Positions 9,132 through 16,707 of a stretch of 32,918 nucleotides of DNA are shown piece after piece. Positions within the stretch are counted from its first letter, which is position 1. Each line of letters opens with the position of its first letter. The translations under genes and the position numbers were made by a program. The stretch is from Bryobacterales bacterium (GTDB taxonomy: Bacteria; Acidobacteriota; Terriglobia; Bryobacterales; Bryobacteraceae), in contig DAIDHC010000220.1 in the NCBI GenBank assembly GCA_027452065.1, positions 1 to 32,918 on the forward strand, given 5' to 3'. The notes beneath the pieces are model-generated. The model searched no databases. It was not told the DNA's origin and was given only the letters and a program-made list of their open reading frames with translations.

Positions 9132-11822
9132 ATGTTGGCGGACGAGAGAAATCCGGCCAGCGCGGGCGGACCGCGGAAAGGCGGCAAGAGCAGAATGACC
9201 AGCCGCCGGCACCGCCGCATTCTGAGAAGCGTTCTCGGGCTGGTGATCGCCGGCCTGGTGGGAACTGCGCTGGGCGTGCGGTTCTACGGCGCACACCGGC
9301 CGGAGACGTACAAACCCGGTGAGGAGATCGCCGGGATCACGCACACGCTCGATCCGCTGGAGCGAGAGCCGGGCGCGGTGGAGAGCGGGGGCTCGGGAAG
9401 TTTGCGGCGCCTGGGCAGGGCGCTTCCGGCGGGGGCGCCGGAGCCGCGGTTCCGCGACGTGACGCGAGAGGCGGGCCTGGGCGAATTCCGCAGCTTCGCG
9501 GGGAACCGGACGTCGCAACTGCCCGAGGACATGGGCTCCGGCGTGGCCTGGGGCGATTTCGACAACGACGGCAACGACGATCTGTTTGTGGTCAGCGCGG
9601 GAGGCTCGCTCGATCTGCCGGCCGGCCAGCGCGCCCCATCGCTGCTGTTCCGGAACCTGGGCAACGGCACGTTTCAGAAGGTGGAGAACTTTCCCGAGAC
9701 GCGCATTCTCGGCACGGGCGCGGCGTGGGGCGATTACAACAACGATGGCTGGCTTGACCTGATCGTCACCGGCTACGACAGCCTGATCCTGTATCGCAAC
9801 GATCACGGAGTCCTGGTGCGGGACAAGCAATTTCCGAATTTGAAAGGCTTCTGGACGGGGGCGTCGTGGGGGGATTACGATCGCGACGGTTATCCCGATC
9901 TCTACGTATGCGGCTACGTGCGGTACCGGGCCGGAGACGCGGGCCATACCTCGCAGCAATTTGGTCTGGAAGTTCCCTTCACTTTGAACCCGTCCTCGTA
10001 TGAGCCGGAGCGGAACCTGCTGTTTCACAACAACGGCGACGGGACGTTTACCGAGGTTGCGGACAAACTGGGCGTCGCCAACCGCGATGGCCGGAGCCTG
10101 AGCGCGTTGTGGCACGATTTCGATGGCGACGGATGGCCTGACCTTTACGTGGCCAACGATGTCTCGGCGAACAGGCTCTATCTGAACCGGCACGGGCGGT
10201 TCGTGGATGCGAGTTCGACGGCGTGGGTGGGCGAGTACCGCGGTTCGATGGGACTGGCGGCGGGCGATTTCGACCGCGACGGGGATGACGATCTGTTCAT
10301 CACGCACTGGATTGCGCAGCAGTATGCGCTGTATCAATCGCTGGTGGAAGAGCAGAAATTCGCCGCCAAGAGAACGGAGGCCGGGGGCAAAGCGAAGGCC
10401 GGTGAGCTGCACTTCACCGACGTTGCCGAGATGCGTGGCATCGGGCAGCCGTCGCTGCAATCGATCGGCTGGGGCACGGCGTTTGTGGATTTCGATTCCG
10501 ACGGCTGGCTGGACCTGGTGGTGGCTAACGGAAGCACGTTCGAGACAAAGGAGCGGCCGCCGAAGCTGGAACGGATGCCGTCATTTTTGTTCTGGAGCCG
10601 GAAGGGGGAATTTTTCCACGACCTGGCGCCATGGAACGCCGCGCTCTCGACGCCGCATGCGAGCCGCGGGCTGGCGGTTGCCGACTACAACAACGACGGA
10701 GCGATGGACATCGCCATCGTGGATCACGGCGAGGGCGTGCGGCTGCTGCGCAACGAGATTCCGCAAGGCAACTGGCTGGAGCTTCGCCTGCACAGCCTGG
10801 CGGGGCACGGCGGGCGGGCCGTCGGATTCGGGGATGGCGCGACGGTGATTGCGGAAGTGGGCGGAGTGAAGCTGCGGCGGGCGGTGACCAGCGCGTCATA
10901 TCTGTCCCAGGACAGCAGGCGGGTGCACTTCGGGCTGGGCACGAGCGGGCGCGCGGACAAGGTCGAGCTGCGATGGCTGGACGGGCGCGTGGACACGTAT
11001 CCGGGGCTCGATGCGAACACGATATGGGATGTAACCGAGGGGGATCCCACGCCGCGGCGGGCGGCCCGGACGGCCACGCCGGCGGCGGCGCCGGGAGGAG
11101 ATGCGGCGCGTGACCGGCTGGTTCAGTTTTGGGCGAAGCAGCGGGCGGCGATGGACGCGATTCAGAAAGAAAACAACATGGCGAAGGGAGTCCGTCTGCT
11201 CCGGGAGGCGCTGGCGCTGAATCCGGGGCACGAAGACTCGCGCTACTACCTGGCCAATTGCCTGTATGCGCAAGGGGACGCGCGGGAAGCGCTCGATCAA
11301 CTGGACGAGCTGATCCGGATCAATCCGCAGAGCCACCGCGCTTATCAGCGGGAGGGCCTGTGGATGGCCGTCGCGGCGCGGACGGCGGCGCAGTTGAGCG
11401 CGGCCGAGGACAAAGAGCGGAAGGCGCTCGAGCTGAATCCCGAGGAGACGGGGACGCTGCTTCTGATGGGAGAGATCGCACTGTTAAAAGGCGAGAGCAC
11501 CACGGCGGAGCGGCGATTCGAGCTGGCGTGCCGCACCAATCCGCGCGCCACGGGCGGGTTTTTCCTGCGGGGCTACATTGCCTGGAGAGCGAAGGAAGAC
11601 GTCCGCGCGCGCGAGCTGCTGGATGCGGCGAAAATTGCGCGCGGGCAGGCCTGGAAGCCGAAAGGGGCCGTTGCCGAGGGCGACGTGCGCGGCCGCGCAC
11701 ACACGGATGGATCGATCCTGTCGGCGCTGTGGGAGAACTGGGACGGCTCGGACAATCCGCGGGCGGCGTACGCGGCCGCCGACCGCGCGCTGGGAGCCCG
11801 CCGGGCGCACGGTACCGAGTAA
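9132..11822 (+). CDS. Membrane-anchored FG-GAP/VCBS repeat protein with ASPIC/UnbV (CRTAC1-like) and TPR domains
   Basis: 896-residue protein, probably anchored by one N-terminal membrane segment (LRSVLGLVIAGLVGTALGV) with the rest outside the cytoplasm. From about residue 134 there are seven calcium-binding FG-GAP/VCBS repeats of the form WGDFDNDGNDDLFV, WGDYNNDGWLDLIV, WGDYDRDGYPDLYV, HDFDGDGWPDLYV, GDFDRDGDDDLFI, VDFDSDGWLDLVV and ADYNNDGAMDIAI, predicted to fold as a beta-propeller. Residues about 565-635 are an ASPIC/UnbV domain (YLSQDSRRVHFGLG). Residues about 676-860 hold TPR-like helices (LALNPGHEDSRYYLANCLYA). ATG 9132 follows the cytochrome stop with no gap; ATG 9195 (MTSRRHRR), after a GGCGG, is an alternative start. 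The role is unknown; a scaffold or cofactor-linked partner for the cytochrome is my inference. Confidence 0.82.
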   Translation: MLADERNPASAGGPRKGGKSRMTSRRHRRILRSVLGLVIAGLVGTALGVRFYGAHRPETYKPGEEIAGITHTLDPLEREPGAVESGGSGSLRRLGRALPAGAPEPRFRDVTREAGLGEFRSFAGNRTSQLPEDMGSGVAWGDFDNDGNDDLFVVSAGGSLDLPAGQRAPSLLFRNLGNGTFQKVENFPETRILGTGAAWGDYNNDGWLDLIVTGYDSLILYRNDHGVLVRDKQFPNLKGFWTGASWGDYDRDGYPDLYVCGYVRYRAGDAGHTSQQFGLEVPFTLNPSSYEPERNLLFHNNGDGTFTEVADKLGVANRDGRSLSALWHDFDGDGWPDLYVANDVSANRLYLNRHGRFVDASSTAWVGEYRGSMGLAAGDFDRDGDDDLFITHWIAQQYALYQSLVEEQKFAAKRTEAGGKAKAGELHFTDVAEMRGIGQPSLQSIGWGTAFVDFDSDGWLDLVVANGSTFETKERPPKLERMPSFLFWSRKGEFFHDLAPWNAALSTPHASRGLAVADYNNDGAMDIAIVDHGEGVRLLRNEIPQGNWLELRLHSLAGHGGRAVGFGDGATVIAEVGGVKLRRAVTSASYLSQDSRRVHFGLGTSGRADKVELRWLDGRVDTYPGLDANTIWDVTEGDPTPRRAARTATPAAAPGGDAARDRLVQFWAKQRAAMDAIQKENNMAKGVRLLREALALNPGHEDSRYYLANCLYAQGDAREALDQLDELIRINPQSHRAYQREGLWMAVAARTAAQLSAAEDKERKALELNPEETGTLLLMGEIALLKGESTTAERRFELACRTNPRATGGFFLRGYIAWRAKEDVRARELLDAAKIARGQAWKPKGAVAEGDVRGRAHTDGSILSALWENWDGSDNPRAAYAAADRALGARRAHGTE

Positions 11823-11977
11823 CAGCTCCCGGCGCGGTTATGGTATCGGTCGTCGAGATGTGTGGGGCGGGAGTTCCGGGGTTATCAGTAAGACATGGAG
11901 GACGTTCTCAACTGAGTAAGTCGGGAATAAGTAGGACGATCTCACGCTCAGGATGGCCCGGCCCGCGGCGGATGCAA

Positions 11978-12002
11978 GCCTGTGCGGAGCGCCGGCACAG
12001 GC
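11978..12002 (-). terminator. Hairpin downstream of vapC
   Basis: GCCTGTGC (11978-11985) and GCACAGGC (11995-12002) form a perfect 8-bp stem with a 9-base loop, three bases beyond the vapC stop. No U-tract follows on the minus strand, so it may be an mRNA 3' stabiliser or a Rho-dependent end. The rest of 11823-11977 shows no gene that I can support. Confidence 0.45.
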
Positions 12003-12004
12003 GC

Positions 12005-12424
12005 TTACGAAGGGAGAAACGGATTCACGACGCGAACGCCGCCGAGGACAGCGCCGTGCTGTAAGTCCTCGCTATAGAGAACCTCGGCCCGCGCCATTCG
12101 CGCCGCTTGTACGATGAGTGCATCCCAGAAGGAAATGCGGTTCAGCCGGTGGAATTCGATGGCCGCGACCACATCGGCCTCCAGGAGATGCACGACGTGC
12201 ATCCGCGCGAGCAGTTCAACTTTGCGCTGCGCCAGAGCGGCGTCGACCCCCAGCCTTCGCGTGGCCGCGACGAAGTACTCCTGCATCACCTGCAACGATA
12301 CTGTCGCCAGACCTGCGCGTTGGAACTCCGTCACCAACGCGACCGCTCGCGCTTGCTTCTTAGGCTCACGGGCGTCGTCGCTATATAGGATGACGTTGGT
12401 ATCGAAGAAGGCCGGCCGCCTCAT
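12005..12424 (-). CDS. vapC: PIN-domain toxin (VapC family)
   Basis: Ribonuclease toxin of 139 residues. The PIN-domain acidic residues are all visible: D8 in AFFDTNVILY, E49 in VSLQVMQEYF, D101 in SFWDALIVQAA and D120 in LYSEDLQHG. Such proteins cleave tRNA or rRNA with Mg2+ when free of antitoxin. The ATG at 12424 overlaps the antitoxin stop by four bases (ATGA), so the two are translationally coupled. Base composition is more even than that of the neighbouring G-rich genes, which fits horizontal acquisition. I use vapC in the broad family sense; the RNA target is unknown. Confidence 0.88.
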   Translation of the reverse strand: MRRPAFFDTNVILYSDDAREPKKQARAVALVTEFQRAGLATVSLQVMQEYFVAATRRLGVDAALAQRKVELLARMHVVHLLEADVVAAIEFHRLNRISFWDALIVQAARMARAEVLYSEDLQHGAVLGGVRVVNPFLPS

Positions 12425-12648
12425 CGGCGTTCATGGACCTCTTCGCGGTTGAACTTCCAGCCGCGCGAGTCGCCCCGCGCCTTACGCGAGAGCTGCTTGA
12501 ACTCCGCCGCGTCGCGGTCCGGATCGGAACCTCCGGCGAGTTGCTCGAGGTAGTCGCGCACCAACTGATTGAGGCTGGAACCCAAACGCTCCGCCTGTCG
12601 ACGGGCCTTTGCGACCACCTCGTCGTCAACGGAAAGAGTTATGTTCAC
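12421..12648 (-). CDS. vapB: Ribbon-helix-helix antitoxin (VapB-like)
   Basis: 75-residue antitoxin. MNITLSVDDEVVAKARRQAE forms the ribbon strand and first helix of an RHH DNA-binding domain, followed by GSSLNQLVRDYLEQLAG as the second helix. The charged tail (ARGDSRGWKFNREEVHERR) would wrap the toxin. The start is GTG at 12648. The promoter -10 element ends only 7 bases upstream, leaving no room for a Shine-Dalgarno sequence, so the message is probably leaderless. A perfect palindrome between the -35 and -10 elements is the obvious site for autorepression by the VapBC complex. Confidence 0.85.
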   Translation of the reverse strand: MNITLSVDDEVVAKARRQAERLGSSLNQLVRDYLEQLAGGSDPDRDAAEFKQLSRKARGDSRGWKFNREEVHERR

Positions 12649-12655
12649 ATCACAC

Positions 12656-12684
12656 AGTATACGTGGACACCGGTCCGGTGTAAA
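12656..12684 (-). promoter_or_regulatory. vapBC promoter with palindromic operator
   Basis: On the minus strand TTTACA (12684-12679) and TATACT (12661-12656) are separated by exactly 17 bases, a near-consensus sigma70 promoter. The 15-base palindrome ACACCGGTCCGGTGT (12667-12681; 7-bp arms around one base) sits between and partly over the -35 element. Binding there would block RNA polymerase, as expected for RHH antitoxin autoregulation. Confidence 0.75.
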
Positions 12685-12704
12685 TGCTGTGCTGCGGCGC
12701 CGCT

Positions 12705-13970
12705 TCAGGCGATCATGCCGGCGGCGACGGTTTCGTTGGTTGCGTCGTCGATGAGGATGAGGCTGCCGGTTTCGCGGTTGCGGCTGTATTTGTCGAAGGC
12801 GAGCGGGGTCGAGGCGTGGAGGGTGATCTTGCCGATGTCGTTGCGGCCGAGCGTTTTGTCGGTTTCGTTGCGGTGGAGCGTGTTGACATCCACTTTGTAG
12901 TGGACCTCGCGGACGACGCAGCGGGCGTCGCGCGTGGTGTGTTTGAGCCAGTATTTGCGGCCGGTTTCCAGCGGCCGGTCGTTCATCCAGCAGACCATCA
13001 TGGTGATCTCCTGCGACATTTCAGGCCGGTTGTTTTCCCGGACGATCATGTCGCCGCGGCCGATGTCGATGTCGTCTTCCAGAGTGAGGGTGACCGACAT
13101 CGGCGGGAACGCCTCCTCGAGCGGGCCTTCGAAGGTGTCGATGGATTTGATGCGGCTGGTCATGCCGGAAGGCAGGACGACAATGTGGTCGCCGGGACGG
13201 AAGACGCCGCCGGCGACGCGGCCGGCGTAGCCGCGGTAGTCGGGGTATTGGCGGGACTGCGGGCGGATGACGTACTGGACGGGGAAGCGGGCGTCGATGC
13301 GGTTCTGGTCGCTGCTGATGTGGATGTTGTTCAACAGGTACATCAGCGTGGGGCCCTGGTACCAGTCCATGCGGCGGGAGCGGTCGACAACGTTGTCGCC
13401 GTTGAGGGCGCTGATGGGAATGTAGTGGAAGTCGCTGACGTCGAGCTTGGCGGCGAAGTCCTCGAAGCAGGCGCGGATTTCATCGAAGACGGATTCGCTG
13501 TAATCGACCAGATCCATTTTGTTGACGCAGACCACGACGTGGGGGATCTGAAGAAGGCTCGCAATAAACGCGTGGCGGCAGGTCTGCTCGGCGACGCCGT
13601 TGCGGGCGTCGATGAGGATGATGGAGAGGTTGGCGGTGGAGGCGCCGGTGACCATGTTGCGGGTGTACTGGATGTGGCCCGGTGTGTCGGCGATGATGAA
13701 CTTGCGGCGCGGCGTGGCGAAGTAGCGGTAGGCGACGTCGATGGTGATGCCCTGCTCGCGCTCGGCGCGGAGGCCGTCGGTGAGCAGGGCGAGGTTGACC
13801 TGCTCGTCGCCGCGGCGCTCGCTCGACAGGCGGATGGCCTCGTACTGATCGTCGAAGATGGACTTGCTGTCGTAAAGCAGGCGGCCGATGAGCGTGCTCT
13901 TGCCGTCGTCGACGCTGCCGCTGGTGATGAAGCGGAGCAGCTCCATGTCGAGGTAACCGCGGGCGGGCAT
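12705..13970 (-). CDS. cysN: Sulfate adenylyltransferase subunit 1 (GTPase subunit)
   Basis: Regulatory GTPase subunit of ATP sulfurylase, which with CysD activates sulfate to APS in the cytoplasm. The 421-residue product shows EF-Tu-like GTPase motifs: GSVDDGKSTLIGRL (P-loop), EREQGITIDVAYRYF (switch), DTPGH and NKMD. The second and third beta-barrel domains follow (FPVQYVIRP, YRGYAGRVAGG, PLAFDKYSRNRETG). It ends soon after TNETVAAGMIA, so it lacks the C-terminal extension of E. coli CysN and has no fused APS kinase. ATG 13970 overlaps the cysD stop by one base (TGATG). The frame is open upstream of 13970, but that part only mirrors cysD. An internal ATG eight codons later (MELLRF) is an alternative start. 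Confidence 0.93.
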   Translation of the reverse strand: MPARGYLDMELLRFITSGSVDDGKSTLIGRLLYDSKSIFDDQYEAIRLSSERRGDEQVNLALLTDGLRAEREQGITIDVAYRYFATPRRKFIIADTPGHIQYTRNMVTGASTANLSIILIDARNGVAEQTCRHAFIASLLQIPHVVVCVNKMDLVDYSESVFDEIRACFEDFAAKLDVSDFHYIPISALNGDNVVDRSRRMDWYQGPTLMYLLNNIHISSDQNRIDARFPVQYVIRPQSRQYPDYRGYAGRVAGGVFRPGDHIVVLPSGMTSRIKSIDTFEGPLEEAFPPMSVTLTLEDDIDIGRGDMIVRENNRPEMSQEITMMVCWMNDRPLETGRKYWLKHTTRDARCVVREVHYKVDVNTLHRNETDKTLGRNDIGKITLHASTPLAFDKYSRNRETGSLILIDDATNETVAAGMIA

Positions 13971-14875
13971 CAGAAGTAGCCCTCGCGCTTGCGGTCTTCC
14001 ATGGCGGCTTCGGAGCGCTTGTCGTCGGCGCGGCCGCCGCGCTCGGTGACGCGCGAGGCGGCGACCTCCTGAATGATCTCTTCGAGCGCCGAGGCGTGGC
14101 TGACCGTTGCGCCGGTGCAGGTCATATCGCCGATGGTGCGGAAGCGGACCTCGATTTCCCGGGGCTCTTCGCCGGGGCGCGGCGCCAGGTGTTCCGAGTG
14201 CGCCAGGAGCACGCCCTGGCGTTCGACGCACAGGCGGCGGTGAGTGAAGTACAGCGTGGGCATTTCGATGTTTTCCCGGAGTACGTACTGCCAGACGTCC
14301 ATTTCGGTCCAGTTGGAAATGGGGAAGACTCGCATGTGCTCGCCGGGGCGCTTGCGGCCGTTGAACAGGCGCCAGATCTCGGGGCGCTGGTTCTTCGGGT
14401 CCCACTGGCCGAACTCGTCGCGGTGGGAGAAGAAGCGCTCCTTGGCCCGGGCCTTCTCTTCGTCGCGGCGGGCTCCGCCCATGGCGGCATCGAACTGGAA
14501 CTCGGACAGGGCGTCGAGCAGCGTGACGGTCTGAAGGGCGTTACGGCTGGCGTTGGGACCGCGCTCCTCGGCGACACGGCCCTGATTGATGGAATCCTGG
14601 ACCGTGCGGACGATGAGGCGCGCGCCGAGCGATGCCACCCAGCGGTCACGATAGGAAAGCGTTTCCGGGAAGTTATGGCCGGTGTCGATGTGCATCAACG
14701 GGAAGGGGATGGGAGCCGGGTGGAAGGCTTTTCGGGCGAGGTGGCTCATGACGATCGAGTCTTTGCCGCCGGAGAAAAGCATGACCGGGCGTTCGAACTG
14801 CGCCGCCACCTCGCGGATGACGAAAACGGCTTCGGATTCCAGTTCCTGGAGATGTTTGAGGCGATAGGACTTCAT
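13970..14875 (-). CDS. cysD: Sulfate adenylyltransferase subunit 2
   Basis: Catalytic subunit of ATP sulfurylase in assimilatory sulfate activation (ATP + sulfate to APS). The 301-residue product is essentially the length of E. coli CysD. It starts MKSYRLKHLQELESEAVFVI, and the PP-loop SGGKDSIVM is present, as are HIDTGHNFPE, AAMGGARRDEEKARAKERFF and PLMHID segments typical of the family. I chose the ATG at 14875 for its match to the family N-terminus; the frame extends to 14923 but those residues are not CysD-like. cysN follows with a one-base overlap. No cysC or cysH lies in the window. Confidence 0.94.
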   Translation of the reverse strand: MKSYRLKHLQELESEAVFVIREVAAQFERPVMLFSGGKDSIVMSHLARKAFHPAPIPFPLMHIDTGHNFPETLSYRDRWVASLGARLIVRTVQDSINQGRVAEERGPNASRNALQTVTLLDALSEFQFDAAMGGARRDEEKARAKERFFSHRDEFGQWDPKNQRPEIWRLFNGRKRPGEHMRVFPISNWTEMDVWQYVLRENIEMPTLYFTHRRLCVERQGVLLAHSEHLAPRPGEEPREIEVRFRTIGDMTCTGATVSHASALEEIIQEVAASRVTERGGRADDKRSEAAMEDRKREGYF

Positions 14876-14914
14876 GAACACGTGTAAGTCTATTGGATTC
14901 GGGGTGATTGCTCC

Positions 14915-14944
14915 AGCATACAACGAAGCAGCACCACTCGTCCA
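14915..14944 (-). promoter_or_regulatory. Candidate cysDN promoter
   Basis: On the minus strand TGGACG (14944-14939) and TATGCT (14920-14915) are 18 bases apart, about 40 bases upstream of cysD. Each hexamer matches consensus at four of six positions, so this is only tentative. Confidence 0.3.
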
Positions 14945-14979
14945 GACCTCCGTTGAGAGCCAATGTACGATAGTAGATC

Positions 14980-16707
14980 ATGGGTTACAAGGGCAGTCTG
15001 GCGGCGGGGTTGATCGTTTGCTGCCAACTCCTTTTCACGCAGGGAGTTTCAGGGCAGGCGCGCATCTTTTCGTTGAGCGAGGTGAGGGCGGGGATGCGGG
15101 GCGTGGGGCGGACGGTATTTTCCGGGGACCGGGTGGAAGAGTTCCAGGTGGAAATCCTCGGGGTATTGAAGGACGCGGGGCCGAAGCAATCGATCATTCT
15201 GGCCCGGCTGTCGGGAGGGCCGCTGGCGCAGACGGGGGTGCTGCAGGGGATGAGCGGGAGCCCGGTATATATTGACGGGCGGCTGGTCGGGGCTGTGGCG
15301 CTGTCGTTTCCGTTTTCCAAGGAGCCGATCGCCGGGATCCGGCCGATCGAGGAAATGCTGCGCGTGGGGCAGGCGGCCGGGGGCGGGGAGCGGCGAGCGG
15401 TGTCGAGGGCGATGGGCGCGGAGCCGGAGCGGCTGGTGAACATTGCGACGCCGATTGGGTTTCACGGGTTCAGCCCGGAGGCGGTGGAATACTTTGCGCC
15501 ACGGCTGCGGGAACTGGGGCTCGAGCCGAGGCAGGGGGTATCGAGCGGGGCGAGCCTGCCGCCGAAGATGGGGGACCCGGCGAGGCTGAAGCCGGGGGAC
15601 ATGATCAGCGTGGAGCTGATGTCGGGAGACATGAGCGTGGGCGCGGACGGGACGGTGACGGCCATCGAGGGGCGGAAGGTTTACGCGTTCGGGCATCCGT
15701 TCCTGGACACGGGCTCGACCCAGATGCCGTTTGCGCGGGCCGAGGTGCTGACGCTGCTGCCGAACGTGAATTCCAGCTTTAAGATTTCCGAGCCGCGGGA
15801 GTGGATGGGAGCGATCACCCAGGACCGGGGAACGGCGATTGCGGGAGAGCTGGGGAAGACCGCGGCGACGGCTCCGCTGACGATCCGGGTGAAAGGCGTT
15901 GCGGGCGAGACGGTGTATCGGATGCGGGTGGTGAGCGACCGTTTGCTCACGCCGCTGCTGGTGCAGATGGCGATTTTCACCGGGATCACGGCGACCGAAA
16001 GGAACTCGGGCGACGTGGCGTATGAGGTGGCGGGGCAGGCGCGGTTTCAGGTCGGGGCGCCGGCGCTGGAGATTAAGAACTCGTTTGCCGGCGACCTGGG
16101 CGTGGCGGCGATGGCGGCGCTGGGGGTGACCTTGCCTTTGTACACGGCGCTGAACTCCGATTTCGAGGCGCTGAAGCTGGCCGGGATGGACCTGACCATC
16201 GAGGCGCGGGAGGGGCACCGGCTGATGACGATCGCGCAGGTGACCTCGTCGCGGCGGGAGATTGCGCCGGGCGGGACGGTGGAGATCGGGGTGACGATGA
16301 GCGGGCCGGACGGGAGGGAGACGCGGCGGAACGTGCTTTATGAAGTGCCGGTGGGGACGCCGGCCGGGGCGCTGCAGTTCGTCGTGTCGGACGCGGGGAC
16401 GGCGAACGCGGCCGATTATCAGGCGCTCAGCGGGGCCGGCCCGCGGACCCCGGCGCGGCTGATCGGGCTGTTGAACGGGCTGAGGGACAACGGGAAGGCG
16501 TACCTGCGCGTGATGCGGGCCGACGCGGCCTTCGCGTTGCGGGGGCAGACGATGCCCGACCCTCCGCCGTCGCTGGCGCTGGTGCTGTCCCGTTCGATGC
16601 CGGGGGCGGCGCTGGGGACGGGCTCGAAGATGGCCGAGATCGCCATTGACACAGGAGGGGACGTGGTGAGCGGATCGCAGACGGCGACGGTGCAGGTGAA
16701 GCCATGA
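14980..16707 (+). CDS. Secreted SpoIVB/S55-like peptidase domain protein
   Basis: 575-residue exported protein with signal peptide GSLAAGLIVCCQLLFTQGVSG ending near residue 27. Residues 88-103 carry LQGMSGSPVYIDGRLV, the S55 serine-protease signature with Ser94. A PDZ-like region with RLKPGDMISVELMSGDM follows. Then KVYAFGHPFLDTG contains His239, a plausible catalytic histidine. In SpoIVB the histidine precedes the serine, so the order here appears inverted. Similar proteins recur in Acidobacteriota, which lack the sporulation pathway SpoIVB serves. The C-terminal third has beta-sandwich-like strands. Start ATG 14980 lacks a clear ribosome-binding site; a TACGAT hexamer ends 8 bases upstream. 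The next gene overlaps the stop (ATGA), so the two products are probably made together. Substrate unknown. Confidence 0.75.
   Translation: MGYKGSLAAGLIVCCQLLFTQGVSGQARIFSLSEVRAGMRGVGRTVFSGDRVEEFQVEILGVLKDAGPKQSIILARLSGGPLAQTGVLQGMSGSPVYIDGRLVGAVALSFPFSKEPIAGIRPIEEMLRVGQAAGGGERRAVSRAMGAEPERLVNIATPIGFHGFSPEAVEYFAPRLRELGLEPRQGVSSGASLPPKMGDPARLKPGDMISVELMSGDMSVGADGTVTAIEGRKVYAFGHPFLDTGSTQMPFARAEVLTLLPNVNSSFKISEPREWMGAITQDRGTAIAGELGKTAATAPLTIRVKGVAGETVYRMRVVSDRLLTPLLVQMAIFTGITATERNSGDVAYEVAGQARFQVGAPALEIKNSFAGDLGVAAMAALGVTLPLYTALNSDFEALKLAGMDLTIEAREGHRLMTIAQVTSSRREIAPGGTVEIGVTMSGPDGRETRRNVLYEVPVGTPAGALQFVVSDAGTANAADYQALSGAGPRTPARLIGLLNGLRDNGKAYLRVMRADAAFALRGQTMPDPPPSLALVLSRSMPGAALGTGSKMAEIAIDTGGDVVSGSQTATVQVKP

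Noticed and set aside
12684-13979. A 431-codon open frame on the plus strand
   Set aside because: Antisense of cysN, which shows all GTPase motifs.
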